From Parus major (taxonomy: Eukaryota > Chordata > Aves > Passeriformes > Paridae), in the NCBI RefSeq assembly GCF_001522545.3, contig NC_031774.1:24922265-24986264 (forward strand): a stretch of 64,000 nt of DNA, written 5' to 3'. A model generated the notes under the pieces. The model had not been told where the DNA came from. It saw only the letters and a list, made by a program, of their open reading frames with translations, and did not search any database. Of this stretch, positions 23,431-36,700 are shown in pieces (within the stretch, counting starts at the first letter, position 1; the number at the start of each line of letters is the position of its first letter). Position numbers and translations under genes: made by a program.

Positions 23431-26189
23431 GCAAAACACAGCAGTTCTGTGAGTAGGGCTTCCCTGCACGTTCTCCATTCAAAGGGAGAGGGGAAACCAG
23501 TTTTAAAAACTAGGACAAAGGCCAGTAAATTACCACAAAATTATTTAAACGAGGAACACCAGAAAGCCAGCCTTGTGAATATAAAGCTTATATGAGTTTC
23601 TGTAAGCTGAGGTGAAATAAACATGTTTTTCCTCCCAAATATGATTATCAGCTGGAGGCAGCAACACTCCATCAGTAAGAAAATTCCAAGAACTTTGCAG
23701 AACTAGGAAGAAGCAAAAGCAATGATTAACACACCTTTCTGCACTACTTTATGTCTTTATGACACCAAAAGAAACGTGTTTGTCTGACCTGTAGTGTATT
23801 TATACATCCACCTCTTATGGCTTGCTCTGTCCATTACTTCACCAGCAAAAGGTGTTTAGGATTTGCCTGGCATTAAGTGGCCAGACAGAATGCATTAGTC
23901 TAGAAATGGATTATTAAATTCCACTGTCAAACTGAAGTAGTGAATAAATACAGTGGAACTAAAGTCCTTCAATTATATCATGATTTTGTGTACTGTTAAA
24001 AAGTTCCCATACAGTATGGTTTCAGGCCTGTTTTGATTTCTTCCTTGCCTAACCCTTCACTTTCTTCTGTCAGGCCTTGTCCTACCTCAATGTGTAGCAC
24101 TGCCAGCTACTGAGTTGCTTACATCTTTTTGGGAACCATCCCTACTCAGCAAAGTGAGCCAAGTCACCACATATGGATTCTAAACTCCAGGACTTCAAAC
24201 CACTCACGCAGTTGAAGGATCACAAAGCAACTCCATTTCTTCTAGGCAGAAAAGGATGTGCTTCCAAGCTGATGGGAGAACTCTCTCTTCCCCTTCAAAA
24301 TGCAAAGGAAAATTCAGTAGAATGCCATTAAAGCCATAGGATGTAAACCTGTGACACCCCCACCCTCTCACCTGCCTACTCAACAGCAATGCTAAAAAGA
24401 TTATCTTCAACTCATCTTCAGTCCAATCAACCATTTGTTTTTAAAACTACATTGTTGCTGCCTACCAGCACAGCCCATGCTAAATTTGTACCGATAGATT
24501 CCACTGTTACCCACGTGGGACATCATCAGTAACTTGGATGAAACCAAGCATATGCTAGCCACAAAGTACCAGAAAATGGGGTACCCTTTTTAAGAATTAA
24601 AAGACAGGCAGGGATTTTTATAATTGCTGTTACTGGTTTTGTTGACTTCTGATGAGAGTTACCAGACAACGTATGTTCTTCTGAGTTAGAACCCCTTCAA
24701 CACCAGAAAACTATTTGTGGGTCCTCTTCCAGCAGGATTATTTTATTCTCAAAGAAATTTCAAGCCTTCAGTAAGGAGTTGAGAACTCGTATTCATTTTT
24801 TTGGACAGTTGTAATTTTGTTCATCTCCTCACTTACCCTGACAAGGATTAAACTGGATTAACAGAATGGGCATGCTTTGGTCTTGTCTCAGACTGCATTC
24901 AGCTTAAGTTTAAATCTTATATTCAATGTACCAGGATTTTTCTAAAATGCTCCTACTGGCAAAGCACTGTATGGTTCTTAGCAACACATCATATAAAATA
25001 TTTAATTCTCCACACTTGCTCCAAAACTATATGCAAAAATAAAAAATGCAAAAAAAATTCAAACAATGTATAAGGGTGATTTTTTTTTCCAGGTCCCAGT
25101 AGCACCAGAGGCTGAGAAATCTTGCATTTAAACTAGATAAAGCAATGCCCTCTAGTGTTCTGTGGGGAAATCTCACACAAGATTGCCGAAAGCCTTAAAA
25201 AACTCATGTACCATCTCTAGTGACAGTCAATGTTTTGAAAGCTTACAGCTCACATGCAGCATCCTTGGGATTTTCTGCCTGCAGAACTATTTGGTATCCA
25301 CTCTTTTCCTTCTCTCCACTGCTGATACTTGATCATAATTTCCATCTGTGGACACCTGGGCATGTGTCAAATCACATCATACCACCCTGCACCTTCCCCA
25401 GCTACACACAGCATTTGGTACCCTGTTTACTGACCCATCACACAAACAGGACGTAATTTTTGGCTTTCTTACAGAACTCCAAAGTTTAGCAGAATTCTTT
25501 AAGGTAGCAGCTGTCCCAAGATACTTGATAAAGTGCCAAGAGAACTATCCAAATTCAAGAAAGACTCAAACAAAGCATTCTCATAATTCAAAGAACACCT
25601 GCAGAGCTATCAAAATATTTATTTACATCCTGTACACATTACAAAATTCAACTTTGCATTCCAAAAGGACTGGAAGAGATTTTATAACTGGAGGACTGAA
25701 AAGCGAAAGGTAAAGTCCTTGAAGGCTGCTCTTAAATGGGCAGCTAGGAGTCCTTAAATTTTACCATTCATTCTCTGAAAGACAACTGCTGGGCTCTCAC
25801 CTTCTAGACAGATTAAAACTTGAATGACTTTGATTAAACTTTTAATCACATCAAATACTTTTAAAGTAATTAACAACAATAAAAAAGAATCCTGTTAGCT
25901 GTGCTTTTGTTATTTTACATGACATTGATCTGCTGCAGATGGAAACCACAGATCAAAAGGGAAGAAAAGAAAAAGAGACTGGGAGGAAGTATCACTTTTG
26001 CTCATTTTCTCTCTAAAATAAGGGAAAGAAAGATGAAACTGACTATTTTCTGGCAACCTAAGGAAGGGGACTGGAACACTTAGAAAACTGCCAATACAAA
26101 GCATCAGTCACAAATTCCCTAAACCCTATGTGATTATGCAGACATTTGAGGGGGCAGCAACACGGGACTGTCAGGTGAAAGAAAGATAT
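23431..26189. other. Intergenic, no gene seen
   Basis: No supported exon or clear repeat. The open frames present (for example 25348-25713 plus) have no recognisable motifs. Confidence 0.5.
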
Positions 26190-26246
26190 TGTATTATGGT
26201 TGGACACAAGGTCTTTTCCAAACTCAATGATTCTTTGATTCTTTTG
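26190..26246 (+). repeat. CR1 LINE 3' tail
   Basis: GGTTGGACACAAGGTCTTTTCC then AACTCAATGATTCTTTGATTC is the CR1 3' terminus with its characteristic 8-bp ATTCTTTG end repeat (two copies). Only the terminal about 60 bp remains. Confidence 0.75.
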
Positions 26247-27271
26247 AGTTGCTGTCTGGAATTTGTTTCTTGTATGAACAATTGCAGACATTAAAAGTGG
26301 GCCTATTAACACTGATTCATATTCCTGTTGGGACATTCAGTGGAGCAAGGTTAATTACAGCTGTGGTTTCTTCAGAGGGAAGCTAGCTTGACCGCTTTGA
26401 TAGGTAAAAACAGAGGTTGAGCTCCTCAGACCAGGCATCACCCTGCAAACTCCAGAGCAATTTATTCATAAAAACATCAGAAATCTCTTTAAAAGGTTTT
26501 TTTCATAAAAGTCAAGTTCTCCAAAGAAAAGCCTGCCAGAGTGACCATGTGAAAGTATAAAGAAAACATCCAGTGAGATCATATACCTAGAGAAAATTCT
26601 GGACTTGATGTGGCACTTGGAATGAGCCTTTTAGGGATCTATATTCACAGCCTTTGTGTCTGAGGCTGCAATTCAGAATCTGGATGTAGAAGTGGGATCA
26701 AATTAGACATTTTTAAAATTAGGTTTGAGCTAGGAAACTCCACTTCAAAATTTAAACTGCATTCCCCTCAGAGGGCAACCAATCCATATTCTAATTAAAC
26801 AAGCGGATACTATTTTTTTTTTTCTCTAATGAGGGGTAGCTACTGCCATGCATTCTGGCCTGAAAAGAAATTATTTTTGATCTTGTTATACATGTAACCA
26901 AATTAAGGGAGAAAAGAAAGCAATTTAGAGACCATCCAAAAGACAGCCAAGGGAGGATATTCAGTGCTCGTACCACTGCACTAGGAACTCATATTTCTTA
27001 AAGGTTTAACACAATACATCTGTGTTACTGAGTGAGTGTATGCACAAAACACTATCTTGGAGAAAATGCTTGTATGTATATGTTAAAAACTACCTCTCAG
27101 GATGAGATTCCTCTCTGTCATACTGTCATTCTGTTTGCAGGGTATAGAGTGTGAGGAAAGGACCATTCAAAATACAAAAAAAGCAATGGGAGGATATGGA
27201 GAAAACAGGCATTATCTTGAGAACCCAGTTTCCAGCCTGACTGGACAAAACAGCTTTTCCAGTTCCTTCAG
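26247..27271. other. Region just downstream of RPAP1, no gene seen
   Basis: AT-rich sequence between the CR1 tail and the candidate RPAP1 poly(A) site. The second TTTATT near 26461 is an alternative distal poly(A) signal. Confidence 0.45.
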
Positions 27272-27277
27272 TTTATT
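27272..27277 (-). terminator. Candidate poly(A) signal AATAAA for RPAP1
   Basis: A canonical hexamer (TTTATT on the plus strand), the first one downstream of the RPAP1 stop. Cleavage would be expected at about 27245-27262. A further TTTATT occurs near 26461 and would give a UTR about 0.8 kb longer. Confidence 0.45.
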
Positions 27278-27389
27278 CAACGGTCCAGAGCCTTTCAGAC
27301 ACATTCTCACCTCCTCTGGGAAGAAGCAGAACAACCTGAAGGAGAATGGAGGAAAATGCTCCAACACCCATCAGAGAGAGGCCACACAA

Positions 27390-27420
27390 ATACATGTTGT
27401 CATATCCTGACAACATGTAT
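27390..27420 (-). repeat. Perfect 13-bp inverted repeat in the probable RPAP1 3' UTR
   Basis: ATACATGTTGTCA (27390-27402) and TGACAACATGTAT (27408-27420) are exact reverse complements around a 5-nt loop. In the transcript this would form a strong stem-loop 180-210 nt after the stop codon. Confidence 0.9.
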
Positions 27421-27599
27421 GTTGCTCTGCAGGGCTGGGAGCATTCTATCAGTGCTTCACTAGGCAAAGATCCCAAGAGTGTCCAGGTAAGACTAAAACC
27501 ATTTGAACTGCAAGTAATTTCACTTCACTTCATCAGTGAAGTATAAACTGAGCTTTTCCACTCTTCACACCTTGGCCCTCTTCTTGCACAAGTACTTTG

Positions 27600-27755
27600 C
27601 TATGAGTCTAACGCTGGTGCACTCTCTGTAATTTCTTTCTGTGTCACTATCTGCAGGTACTTCAGTCGCATGGGAGGGAGCTGTTCATAAAGGTCAAATC
27701 CCAGAGGACTCTCTGCATTCAGCAGTCTGTAGTACAGCAGGTGCTTTTTCAAGTT
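27600..27755 (-). CDS. RPAP1: RPAP1 coding exon 24 (stop codon)
   Basis: The acceptor TCTTCTTTCAG opens in phase 0. It encodes 51 residues starting [12 protein letters not shown], then [17 protein letters not shown], and ends SAPALDS with TAG at 27602-27600. The mammalian equivalent is LRQHLLHYKL...GFELYSQLPPLRQHYLQRL. It covers residues 1380-1430. Confidence 0.96.
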   Translation of the reverse strand, partial: NLKKHLLYYRLLNAESPLGFDLYEQLPPMRLKYLQIVTQKEITESAPALDS

Positions 27756-30700
27756 CTGAAAGAAGAAACAGAAAGGTATCTAATCTTTTCTACTGTCTCC
27801 AACACAACACAGCAAATCTGCAAATAGTACAATTCCATACTACCCAAGATATTTAATTACATCATCTTCAATAGAAGAGGTATAAAATACAAGTTTCTTC
27901 CAATAAAATTCATTTTTTCCCATGAGAATTCCTCTTCTAAATACAACTCCATTGTCTCCTCAACAGCCCCTCACAATGACTTCCTACCAGAAAGCAAATT
28001 TTTGGGTTTCAATCACTCAAAATCAATGGATTTTTGAATGTCATCTAATAATTTACCCTGGACACAAATCACAGAGGGCCAAATGACCCAGCTCTGTCCC
28101 ACAAAGGATACATTTTGGCAAGCTCCGAGAGAAAAAAAGAGAAACCTTACATCTGTCCTGTTCTTTTCAGGGGAAGCATCCAACTAAGATGGATCACTGC
28201 TGGCCACCTACTCGTAACTAATATAATGGTTGTGCTACAATCATTCCTCTAACATCTCTAGCTATCCAGATATAATGCTGCTGGGACAAGAGGCATGGAA
28301 ATACAGTACAGGAGATTCATCTAGGCTCCAACAGGCTCAGTGTTTTGAGGTCAATTACTACAAGAACTGCCTAAACATATTTAGAGATATTGCAGGCCAA
28401 AATCTTGCTGCTAATCTCCTCTCATTCTCAAATTAGCAAGGTAATTAAATACAAAATTCAAAAGTCAAATGCAAGTCTGTAAGAGCACCATGCATGGAAA
28501 ACTTAATTCCCTGCAGCACAAGCTGAATCTTACAAATCCTACCTCATCCACCAACAGCCACGTCTTCCGCAGCATGCTTTTCCGAGCAGCGTCTATCTCC
28601 TGGGAACAAAACACATACTTTCCTTAATATGGTGAAGTAATACCTTTGCCCAGGGGCATACAACACACCAGGATGATTTATTCATTATAATGATGAGCAG
28701 TTTGTTCCAGCAGAAAGTGCTTGAGATGTCTTATCACTTAAATCCTACTCCTTTCCCTGATCTGAATCTCAGCTGACTTCTCAACCTTTAGGTAGAGCTG
28801 CAGATCAGAGGTGAAGCGTGGTTAGCACAACTATTCACTGACAGAGGCCTCAAGGCCATAGGGGGCTTCTGCTTGGTTACTTAAGCAAAGAGTACTTTGC
28901 ATATTCAGATTGCTAAGGTAGAGGCCAAATCTATTACAAGCTCTCTCTGCCTGATCACCTTCCTTACTCTTTCTGCTTTTCTTCCCCCCACACCACAGAA
29001 CACTGACCTCAAAGATTTAGGCAGGACTGGCTACCATTAATGCAAGTGCATTAGGGTACAATGAACAAAAGCTGCTGCCACTTATGTGGATTCTCAAACA
29101 GCTAACCAATCCTCAACACATTTGTTTACAATCTTTGTTTTCAAGTCCCAAAGGTCAGTGATTCATCACAAGCCACACTGGACTCACAGAGAGAGCAGAT
29201 GCAAAACCCCAAAAGACTGCGGCCCTGAAGCTCTGCTATCCATTACCCACCTGTGTTGTGCTTTCTTGTGAGAAAATAAAACTGTTCACGTGAGCCACGG
29301 CCACCACGTACAGCACAGGGCACCAGGTGTGGCGCAGCGCACCAGTCACCAGCGTTCGGAAGTAGAGTCGCAGGAGGTTCAGGTTGTCCTCAGGAGGGGA
29401 AACGTAGCGCTCAAGAGGCACAGGAAACTGCAACAAACCCATCCAGAGGCAACATTACAATTTTTGTCAGGGTCTAAGTAGTGAGAGGAAGTTCATGACT
29501 TCTAGGGTGCCCTTCCTTGTGCATGCCCCCCTATAAAGCGATGTACCCCAGTAGCATGACCCCCATTTGCAGCACAGCTGCTGCAGCCCACCCTGACTGA
29601 TGTGAGCAGTGTTTTCAAGACCTCTTGAGCTTCATGGAGAGATGTTTTACTGGTCCTATCACTGCAGCTGATCCTCGGCACAGACAAGATGAGTGCTCAT
29701 AAAGTAAGAAGACAGAGTATTTTTGACAGCACTGCTCAATTTTATCTCTTGTGCTCTGCTCAGTCAAAAGAAACACAGTCCTACACTTGAGAGACCAAAT
29801 TTTCTTGCTGTTACTCAGCAGAGCACAACTCCAGTATAACTATATGTGGAAAGATGTTTGAGAGGGAAAATGACTTCATCTACACATGGGCAAGGAAAAA
29901 GTTCTCACCAAGGTGTGAAAATACTTATTTAAAGGAAAGGTGGCTGCTAGCAGAACGTAGGGTGCAACCAGCCCTTCATACATACAGCCTATAAATTAGA
30001 AGCTTCTCAATGGTTAAACCAAGCAAGGTTTGAGACAGTTTCCACTGAAGAGTTAGCAATTTACAGCTCCTGCCCTCCACATATACACACAAATCAAGGT
30101 TGGAGAATCACAAGCAAGAAATACATAGTGACAGGAAATCACCATAAGCCAGGATTACCTGCTGTAACGGCACTCCCAGCGCCCGCAGGATATTTGTGTG
30201 CTCCCCAAAAACAGAGAGACGCAGATGAACACTGAAACGCTTCTGTAGAGGAAGAAGAACAAAGACTCCAAAGAGTGGATCTCCAAAGGAGACACCCTCA
30301 AATTGCTCCAGGAGACTTATATAGAGATCATGGAAGGACGCCAAACCAGGGAGAGGAGCATCCAAGTTCAGGGAGTCCAGGGCCTTGGGTTGGCAATACA
30401 CAGAGAGAAGGGCAGCTGTGTAGCGGTGAATTGGTGCTTCTAGAAAGAGGTCACTGCCAGTGAGGAAGACACACATAAGCCGTGCAAGTTTGGCAGCAGT
30501 CGGGATGCTCTGAAGGATTTTAGGACGCCAGGTTTCCAGCAACAAGACCCACTGCAGGTTCCAGGTCACAGTGTTGATGAGATCAAGTGGGAGAGAGTTC
30601 AGTACAGCCCCACGTGTCTCTGCATTAGTCACTTTGTTGTAGAGGCTGATAAGTGGAAAGAACGGCCAGTCTGAAGGCAGGATGGGCCCTCTGACCTCAG

Positions 30701-33700
30701 GAAGCAGCATTGACTGGATGAGGTAATTCCGCCCTTGGTAGAATACCTGAGAACGCGTAAGGGTGGGCTGCAAGAGGACAAAGTGAGAGAGGTAGCAGGA
30801 ACGAATGGAAGGCAGATTCTGGTATGATTCTCTCAGCAGGGCACCACGAGTAACCTTGGGAAGAAATGCTGCTGCCGAGCCAGGCTGTACCAGTTTGGCA
30901 CTGGTACCCAGATGCAGAATATCAGAGAAGTCAGCTGCTTCTGGCCCACCAGCTTTCCCTTCACTGTAAGGTAAAGACAAACAACAATTTAAGAAACAAA
31001 AACCTGAAATATCAAACAAACAACACATCACAAAAATTAATCTCTACAGTCTTTCTGGAACAGGAGGAGTAGTATATGCAGAGTATTCAACACTTTCTGA
31101 ATCACTGAGCTATTCTAATCCAGTGGGCCTGTAAAGCATCAGCTACATTGGTATTTACAGCAAATTCACAGAACCACCTTTGGAGTCAGCAACACTGAGG
31201 CAGTGCCAAAGAAACCCTCCACACAATGCCAGTCCAGTGGGGAGGCTGTCACCCCTTGTCCAGAGAAGCAGCCTACTTAGCAACACAGACATGAGAGGGC
31301 TGAGATGAAATACTGCATATCAGATAAGGTCTACACAAACCAGTAACACAATTCTCAAAACAGTAGCTTTGCAGCTGGCAGTGGCAAGGTCAGGGGAACC
31401 ACATGGACTGACAGAAACTGTGCATGAGGAGGGTGCGTGTCAAATCCATATGCCACACACAGTCTTAGACCAAAGACTCACCATTTTGTTGACCCAACAA
31501 AAAAAACAGAACACCACCACACAAACAAATCCACTAACAAATTCTCCTTCTTTCTGAAAGACATAGTACCTCCTTACAGCACCTTGGTTCAACCTCCTAG
31601 AGAGATACACCATACCTAACTTCAAACAGATTGAGATGAACAAGATAAACTGCTACCATCTTCTTGCCCAGATTTGAGAGGATTCATATTTGAGATGCTT
31701 ATGATTTCTTCCAGTGTGAAGTGGAAGACATGGCATTTGTCAAATCAACAAATATTTGTGTAAACACTTGATTAATAAGGGTTTGAGGAAGATTCATTGA
31801 GCTTTTCAGGCTATGTCAAATTCTCATTTATTTTCTAGACTCCCTACTCTCAAGATGCAAGATGCTAGGCCTTAGGGAGGATCAGTTCTATCAGGAATCA
31901 CACAAGCCTTGTCACAGAGGAAATCAAAATAAACTGCTCACATTTCTCAACAGCGGTACATCAGAGAAAAATATGCAACCATATTACTTGTCTGATTAGA
32001 AGGCTCCATGCCTGGAGAATATGCCAATGAGTAAATAAAATTTAACTACCAGCCCTGTTAAAGGCCAACAATTATGACAAAATTTCACTGCCAATGCGCT
32101 TTTTCCATTTTCCCCTTTTTTTCCACATACCAGACTAGAGAAAGGAAAAAATGCAAAGCTTACGGAAGAAACTCTGGATTAAAGGCAAGATCCAGTAGGA
32201 CCTCATGAGCCAGATGCTCACTCCCTGGCAACAGACGGCTTAGCAATGCCATGGCAACACAGTGATGGAGTGAGGCATGCTGGGTGTAATCCGGACAAGT
32301 GCCTGCCTGTACAGGAAACAAAACAACAGATAAAAGCATTCTAGCATTTGTCAACAAGACAATCAACAAGGATGGGAGGGTCAAACGAGACACAGATCTC
32401 TGTGCGAAGTGTATAACTGAGGCAGACTACAAGGGCTGTCAGCATTCATACCAAGAGATATTCTGCTTCCCCTGACTGCCTTAGATTGTCAGATATTTTT
32501 TTAGCAACACAGCTGAAAATTTTGTTCTTACTCTATCCCAAAGAAAGGCAAAAGTATAATTTTTCCATCCAAAGTATTTTGGAACTAAATCTCCGCATCA
32601 GTAATTGGAAAGATGTTATTTGCTAATGGGTGATAAAAGTCAGCAGAAGAGTGGCCAGACCTAAGTCTGAAAGAACAGGGACATGAAGGTCAGCTGCCAG
32701 TGAAGTCAGTTTCTTGGGGGAAAGGAAAGAAAAGACTAATAACGATACCATTCTCCGAGCCAACGCTAACACAAAGTACTGCAGGTGATATTCATGGCGT
32801 AGGATCCATGCAGATGAGGGAGTCACAGAGGGAGGTCCAGTCTGCCAGCTTTGATGCAGATAATCCTTCAAGCCTCTGAAGCCCAGCACAGAGCTGTACT
32901 ATAAAGGAATCACAAGTGGAGACAAATATTAAGATAGTTTGTGTTTGGAGGAAGGCAAAACATAGCCCTCTCCAAGGCCCACCCCCTACCTTCTCCCATG
33001 AGAATTCCTACTGGCTACTCCAAAAGCCATATTTAAGAATAGCCTTATAAATATCTGCTTTTCTTCCTCGGGGCTCATCTGCATCCATCATGACCATCCC
33101 CATCACAGATAACCAACAGTCACTGCCTACATTTTCCATAGTGCTCTGTAAGGCAGAAATCTGGCAAGTAGCTTAAAATGTTTTTCCCTCACCTGGCCAG
33201 ATACTTCCATTAGTAGCTAATTCAACACACACTTCAATATTTTTAAAACAAAAATGCACAACAATTTGATTATAACAGTCCTTGTAACATCTCTTTTATG
33301 CCAGGGAAAGTACAAATGCTAACCTCCCTCACAAGTATATCATCATTCACCTAAAATTTACAGTGAAAATATTTATTCTCACCTTGCTGGTCAGGCCCTT
33401 GTGAATGTGAGTGATGTTATTGATGAGAAATAGGAGGGCAGTGAGGAAGGGGAAAGGTGACTTGGAGCCAAGCAGGCTCAAAGGAGGTTTTCCTCCAGTG
33501 CAACTCAGAGATGCAATGCTGCCAACAGATTCTGGTGCCGAGGAACAGGACAGAGGGTTGCACAAAGCAGAACATGGCCTGTATGGACAAATAAAGAGAG
33601 AGGGGTTAAGCAAAAGCATTCACAGTGCTGAGGCATTGTCTTGCTGAAATGTTGCTCTCTATCTGAACTGTACCACCCATTGCAGTAAAATGGAAGCCCT

Positions 33701-36700
33701 GAAGACAGTGAAAGCAAAAAGCCAGTATCTCCACTGGTACACCAAGCACTACTGCCATACCAGCTAATGCCAGTGAGCTGTCAGGAACTGTTCAGCTAAA
33801 TTGGTCATGATGAGCAGAAATACTGATGCAGTGACGCAGCTCTGATGTCAAATACTTGAAAGTGTTGGACCTTTGATTTAAAAAAAATACACCGTTCCCC
33901 ACATACATACGCACACCAGGCTAATAACGCTGCCCACCCACTCAAGACATTTCAATAAAAAACTTGTAGGCAAAACCAAAAAGCCAGATTATATCTAAAA
34001 TTGACATTGCAAAAATGTTGCCCTTTACGTACTAATGAAATGCATATTTTTAAATTGCATTCAGAAAGGATGTAGCTTTAATAATGTTCATGAACATGAC
34101 TGTGCAGATCACTCTTGGCCTGTGTGTTCTCTGCAGGTGAAACTACAAACTCCCACACCAGCAGTGCTTGCAGGGTCCAGAGTAGACACATCATGTCTGT
34201 ATAGGTAAGACCACCACAAAGAAGAGTGACCACAAGCAAGCTGCTCAATGGTCATGAAGTAATAGGGCAAACCCTGCCAAACATTCACACCATTACTCTA
34301 GCAGAAAACTAATTGCTTAAATGCATTGCTCTTTCCACTGGTATTACATGTAGGAGATGCATAAACACATGTGGGGCTCATGAAGTACCCTGAACTCCTG
34401 GACCTAAACTGCCCAGAAAGTTTAGACAAAATTGTAAAAATATTAAGACAGAGATCAGCTGACTCTTGTTTCTACCAGCCAATATTAAGAACAGCGAGAA
34501 TTCTTGCAGATGAACTTTTATAGCCTGACCAAATCCTCTGTCTTCAGACCACAAGGACAGGCAGAAAAGGGTCTAATGAGGGCTCTTGTGTTGGAAACTT
34601 AAGTGCCAAGAGCTTCAGATAACAGTTTGAGTCATGAAAGAACACGGGCCAAACTGTTTGGTGACCATTTAAATACCACTTGAAAACAAAAATTTCAAGT
34701 GCCCTTTTTATCAGATGTTCTCAGAGGCAGATGGATGCCTCTCTGACTGCAAGTCAGGTCTTTTATATTCCCTACTCCAGAAGATTAATCACAGCCTAGT
34801 AAGGAGTCTCCCTCTACAGCAGAAAGACAGAATATCTGCAGTGCTGAACTGTTCCCAGAGCCAGAGCTTATGTTATCCAAATGTCTAGAAGAACAGCTTG
34901 GTGTCTGTTCTTGCACTTCTCTGCAGGGGTTTTCAAAGCCCTAGTGAAGCCCTGCAGGAGCTTAAAAATGTGAATCTAGTTAAATAAGCAGCACCACTCA
35001 GAGCACATGAATGGTACATGAACACACACTCACCTCATCATGTAAGAGGGACTCAACTAATGCTACTTGTGCTTTTTCTTTTTAAACCAGTGCAACCAAA
35101 GAAGAATGTGAGCCAAGAAAGCCAAGAGTGACTAAAAGAATCTGAAATTGATATGAAAACCCCAGCTACATGGCAAAGCAGAGATGCAGCTGCACCAATA
35201 GAAAAGGAGGAGCTGCAAACCTCTGCAGCCATCATGCCTTTTCTGTGAGGGGGAGAGGACAAAGCAGGGTGTAGACACAGCCCTATTGCACACCAATTCC
35301 CATACCTGGGGCATACTGCACAGGGAAAAGAGAGAAGGGGGAGAGCTGTCACACAGTACAGTATAGAAATGGGGCTCCCTTAGCTTCTGACAACAGCATC
35401 TTAGCAATGGAATGGCTTTACCTGAGCAAATCCCACATGCTATCTATGGCTGGCTGGCTGAGAAGGGGCAGCAGCATCTCCGATGTCAAATGTTCCAGTT
35501 CCTCTAAGCAGTCAACTGGATTGACTGATGGCTGTAGAAGACATGGAGAATGACAGGAAAAGAGATGAATGACCATAGCATCCAATGATAGGAAAAAGAC
35601 AGACTGATTTATTTACTTCCTCTGTGTTTATTATCTTTTTGCCAGACCCCATCACCTACACAGTGGTACTGCTCTAGGTTAGAGCTGGCCTCACTGCTCA
35701 TAGTGTGGAAGCTGAGAGCTGGCATCTCAAGGTGTTCTCATACTCAACTATTAAAATGCATCCCAGAGATTCTTAATTGGCTGGAAGCAAGCTATGAGAT
35801 CCCTGGAATCAAGATTACATAACTGAAAACTTGGCTAAGCCCCACTCCCCCCAGCACCTACATGTTTCTATTTAAATTGAAAATGACACAAAGGTGATCA
35901 GAACTACCCTGAGAAATCTGAGTGGCACCATGAGGGTCTCCAAAAAACCAAACCAAACAAAACAAATCAGCTGCATGAAGTGCAACTGACATACCCATCA
36001 AAGCATGACTGCGGATGAACACTGCACAGAGGAGGAACTGTGGGTTTTAGAGAATCATTCAAATTCTTCTGACCCCAGTAAGCAATATTCCAGGTTGAAG
36101 GAATATGCTGAAAAATTTTAACACTTTTTATCTTCATTAGCATGCAGCTTTGGGATACAGAAATACTCATTTCCATTACATAAAATCCGATTTTCCCCCA
36201 GGTGAAATCTGCCTCCAGAAATCAGTAAAACCTTTGTGAAGATGTTAACCTTAGTTTTTAATAGTCTAACAGAAATATTCCAAGAAGGTCCCAGTATACA
36301 CTAATCTAATTACTATGCAAGTTGATTTTTTTTGCACTAACCTATTCAAAAATGCTATGCACGATTTTTTTTTTTAATCAGCTAACTACAGGTAGATAAC
36401 TGAACTTCTTTTTAAGTGGAAATTCAAAAACCCAGCACAATTAAAGGACTTAAGAAACTGTTTCCTTGGTCACTCTTCTGGGATATCTGTAAAGGTTAAA
36501 AAGGAGCATTGAACCCTTGGCTGTCCTGGCTCTCTAATGCTCAGGACATAATCACAGCCTGTGAAAGGTATACCAACCTTCAGGGCCCTGAAGACATCTT
36601 TGAGAGATACTGGTAGTTTCCACCCCAGCCATAACTAATAAACTCAGTTGCTTTTGGCAAGTTTCAGAGGAGCTGCCCTAGTGTGAATAACTACAGCCAT

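Larger units (their letters stand above)
27272..27599 (-). other. RPAP1: Probable RPAP1 3' UTR
   Basis: This is the stretch from the stop codon to the first AATAAA on the minus strand (27277-27272, in context GAATAAACT). It would give a 3' UTR of about 330-350 nt. It contains a perfect 13-bp inverted repeat (27390-27420). The extent is inferred from the signal alone. Confidence 0.5.

Noticed and set aside
32299..32306. Alternative acceptor four bases inside RPAP1 coding exon 20
   Set aside because: It breaks the reading frame with exon 19; the outer AG keeps phase 0.
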